From Acholeplasmataceae bacterium (GTDB taxonomy: Bacteria > Bacillota_I > Bacilli_A > ML615J-28 > CAG-313): a stretch of DNA of 44,863 nt. The stretch covers positions 1 to 44,863 of the forward strand of contig DUPC01000049.1 in assembly GCA_012838545.1 (NCBI GenBank), read 5' to 3'. Positions 43,486 to 44,863 of the stretch are shown one piece after another. The translations under genes and the position numbers were made by a program. Below the pieces are notes generated by a model. That model was not told the DNA's origin. It ran no database searches and saw only the letters and a list, made by a program, of their open reading frames with translations. The number at the start of each line of letters is the position of its first letter. The stretch's first letter is position 1.

Positions 43486-44548
43486 CGGAATCACCTTCAG
43501 TTTCTAAAAAGAGTTCATATTCTTTTTGCTTTACTTTAATTATCAAATAAAATTTATTTTCCCGTAAACCAAGTTTCATATCAAACACTTCTTCTGCTGT
43601 TAAAGGAAAATACACAGGTTTATTTAATGTCTTTCCCGTTAATAGGTGAAAAGTACTCATTTGAAAAGTAAAGGGCGAGATAATTTTGGTTAAATGGTAG
43701 TTTTCAAATGCTTCTTTTGCCAGCTTTTTATGGAGTTCCCAATCGCCGTGTGCATCAAAAGTAACTACAATCAATTCCATTTCGTCTTGTTGGAAAACCG
43801 TAACTAAGGTACGTCCCGCTTTTTTGGTGTATCCTGTTTTCCCGCCGATTACATCAGGTTCTTCTTGAATTAAACGGTGCTTATTAAAAAAGACATAACT
43901 TTTACCGTCCACCGTAACAAACCGGTGGACTTTGGTTTTAGTGATTTTCCTAAACGTTTGGTTTTCCATCGCATAGGCCATCAACAAGGCCATGTCATAA
44001 GCGGAGGAATAATTGCATTCCCCTTCATCAAGGCCGGTAGGGTTGTTGAACAACGAGTTCCTCATCCCGATTTCTTGTGCCAGTTCATTCATGGCAATGA
44101 TAAAATCTTCCTCTACTCCGCTATAGGCTTTGGCAACTACGAGACTGGCATCGTTTCCCGATTGCAACATCATCCCATACAATAAATCCCGAATTTGGAT
44201 TATTTCTCCCACTTCCAAATATATCCTCGATCCTGTTGCTTTGAGGATGGCAGAATCGACTACCACGTAGTGGTCTAGGTCCATTAATTTGATAGCAGTA
44301 ATGGTGGAAAGGATTTTGGAGATGCTGGCGGGGAGGAGACGTTTATTGATGTTTTTTTCGAATAAAACCCTTCTGGAACTTCTTTCCATCACAATCGCGC
44401 TTTGAGCATTTACATCCTTAACCAAAGTCTTATGCGTGGAAACTGTTTCTTCCAAAGGAAGTTTAAAGGAAACAATCAAAATCAAACCCCCAACAGCAAT
44501 TAAACTAATTAAAATTTCCAATTTTCGCGAAGCCAAAAAATAACGCAA
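43478..44548 (-). CDS. D-alanyl-D-alanine carboxypeptidase, DacB/DacF sporulation type
   Basis: Low-molecular-weight penicillin-binding protein that trims pentapeptide side chains of peptidoglycan. All active-site motifs are present, numbered from the start used here: S75-I-S-K78, S130-G-N132 and K237-T-G239. It has an N-terminal signal/anchor helix (about 11-28) and a short C-terminal domain. Position directly before spmA-spmB matches dacB-spmA-spmB of B. subtilis, so a cortex-modifying role is inferred. TTG at 44548 is seven bases after AAAGGTG; TTG at 44554 is too close to it. Its presence implies the organism makes peptidoglycan. I did not find a good promoter in the 30 bases before it. 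Confidence 0.9.
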   Translation of the reverse strand: MRYFLASRKLEILISLIAVGGLILIVSFKLPLEETVSTHKTLVKDVNAQSAIVMERSSRRVLFEKNINKRLLPASISKILSTITAIKLMDLDHYVVVDSAILKATGSRIYLEVGEIIQIRDLLYGMMLQSGNDASLVVAKAYSGVEEDFIIAMNELAQEIGMRNSLFNNPTGLDEGECNYSSAYDMALLMAYAMENQTFRKITKTKVHRFVTVDGKSYVFFNKHRLIQEEPDVIGGKTGYTKKAGRTLVTVFQQDEMELIVVTFDAHGDWELHKKLAKEAFENYHLTKIISPFTFQMSTFHLLTGKTLNKPVYFPLTAEEVFDMKLGLRENKFYLIIKVKQKEYELFLETEGDSDD

Positions 44549-44583
44549 GACCAATCACCTTTAACATTTTATTCAACCAAAAA

Positions 44584-44605
44584 CAAAAAAAGCACCCAGG
44601 GGTGC
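44584..44605 (-). terminator. Leftward terminator upstream of the dac-spm operon
   Basis: Read leftward, GCACC pairs with GGTGC (44605-44592, loop CCTG) followed by about eight T. It would end transcription arriving from the right edge, insulating the dac operon. Confidence 0.75.
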
Positions 44606-44708
44606 ATGATAAAAGATTTCTAATTATTTTTTAAATCCTAAAAAAACAGGGTAATTTTAATTTTCTTTTTTAGAAGTTTATGCGCTTTACCATTTATTTT
44701 GGTGTTTC

Positions 44709-44783
44709 ATTAAAAAAAATAAAAAATCCTTTCTATGTTTTTAATTTGACTGGCAATCAAAATTACACATAGAAAGGATTCTC
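44709..44783 (-). ncRNA. Candidate small RNA or attenuator: hairpin with poly(T) right after a promoter
   Basis: Read leftward, a perfect 14-pair stem (44780-44767 with 44738-44725) holds an inner seven-pair stem with one bulge (44764-44757 with 44749-44743). It is followed by TTTTTT-A-TTTTTTTT. The upstream promoter would start transcription about three bases before the stem, so the product is a roughly 70-base hairpin RNA, or an attenuated leader. No open frame of note fits. Confidence 0.5.
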
Positions 44784-44798
44784 AAGAGAATTATAACA
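44778..44798 (-). promoter_or_regulatory. Extended -10 promoter overlapped by a palindrome
   Basis: Read leftward, TGTTATAAT (44798-44790) is an extended -10; TTGCTT lies 15 bases upstream of it. The hyphenated palindrome ATTCTC-TT-GAGAAT (44791-44778) runs from the last -10 bases across the start site, a typical operator position. Confidence 0.5.
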
Positions 44799-44863
44799 TA
44801 GAAAAGGAAAAAGCAAGTTAATTGAATTGCTTTTGGAGTTCTAATTCTTTTTAGTATTTAGAC

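Noticed and set aside
44684-44711. Leftward micro-frame MKHQNKW after the right-edge hairpin
   Set aside because: Seven codons with no ribosome-binding site; likely chance.
1-44863. tRNA genes, CRISPR arrays or transposases anywhere in the window
   Set aside because: No T-loop GGTTCGAATCC-type sites in a cloverleaf context, no regularly spaced repeats of CRISPR size, and no transposase-like frame were seen.

Overview
This window looks like a chromosome segment of an anaerobic, moderately AT-rich member of the Bacillota, on the Bacilli side (Erysipelotrichia or Mollicutes-related lineages are my best guess; no rRNA is present to settle it). Gene order matches Bacillus subtilis blocks: dnaG-rpoD-trmK-nif3, S1-der-gpsA, lepA-hemW, spoIIM-xerD-deoB and dac-spmA-spmB-rluB. 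TGA is used as a stop (lepA, deoB), so the mycoplasma code is excluded. Anaerobic life is suggested by class III ribonucleotide reductase (nrdDG), a 2[4Fe-4S] ferredoxin and HemW. TTG starts are frequent (both rpoD copies, parE, the CorC-like gene, spoIIM, the dac gene).

Layout. 1-6.9 kb: end of glyS, dnaG, two complete tandem rpoD genes, trmK and a Nif3-like gene, all rightward. 7-8.3 kb: ferredoxin, yneF and plsY with their own promoters. 8.3-16.9 kb: parE-parC, then S1 protein, der and gpsA. 17-20.5 kb: beta-propeller lipoprotein, ECF sigma factor with a probable anti-sigma partner, and a SpoVIF-like gene. 20.6-26.1 kb: CorC-type transporter, tldD-pmbA and, leftward, a TPP riboswitch driving thiT and an unknown membrane-anchored protein. 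26.3-30.5 kb: nrdD-nrdG, then a small gene resembling the N-terminal domain of dipicolinate synthase A followed by dapA. 30.5-37.5 kb: small membrane protein, lepA, hemW, spoIIM, xerD, deoB and an alpha/beta hydrolase. 37.5-38.66 kb: a non-coding gap between two convergent terminators, with inverted and direct repeats. 38.7-44.5 kb, leftward: rluB-PAP2-degenerate Fic-PHP, and dac-spmA-spmB. The right edge holds a compact leftward promoter-hairpin-poly(T) unit that could be a small RNA or an attenuator.

The main theme is sporulation. SpoIIM, SpmA, SpmB, a Dac-type carboxypeptidase, a SpoVIF-like protein and a DpaA-N-like protein beside DapA all occur here. The SpoVIF-like gene and the dpaA-like/dapA pair are each preceded by the same arrangement, AC-N17-CATAnnnTA, which is the B. 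subtilis sigma-K consensus as I recall it; spoVIF and dpaA belong to the late mother-cell programme in that species. The SpoVIF-like gene has its ribosome-binding site inside a terminator hairpin whose loop carries the -10 element, so only transcripts started inside the hairpin should be translatable. The second striking feature is the tandem duplication of the primary sigma factor gene.
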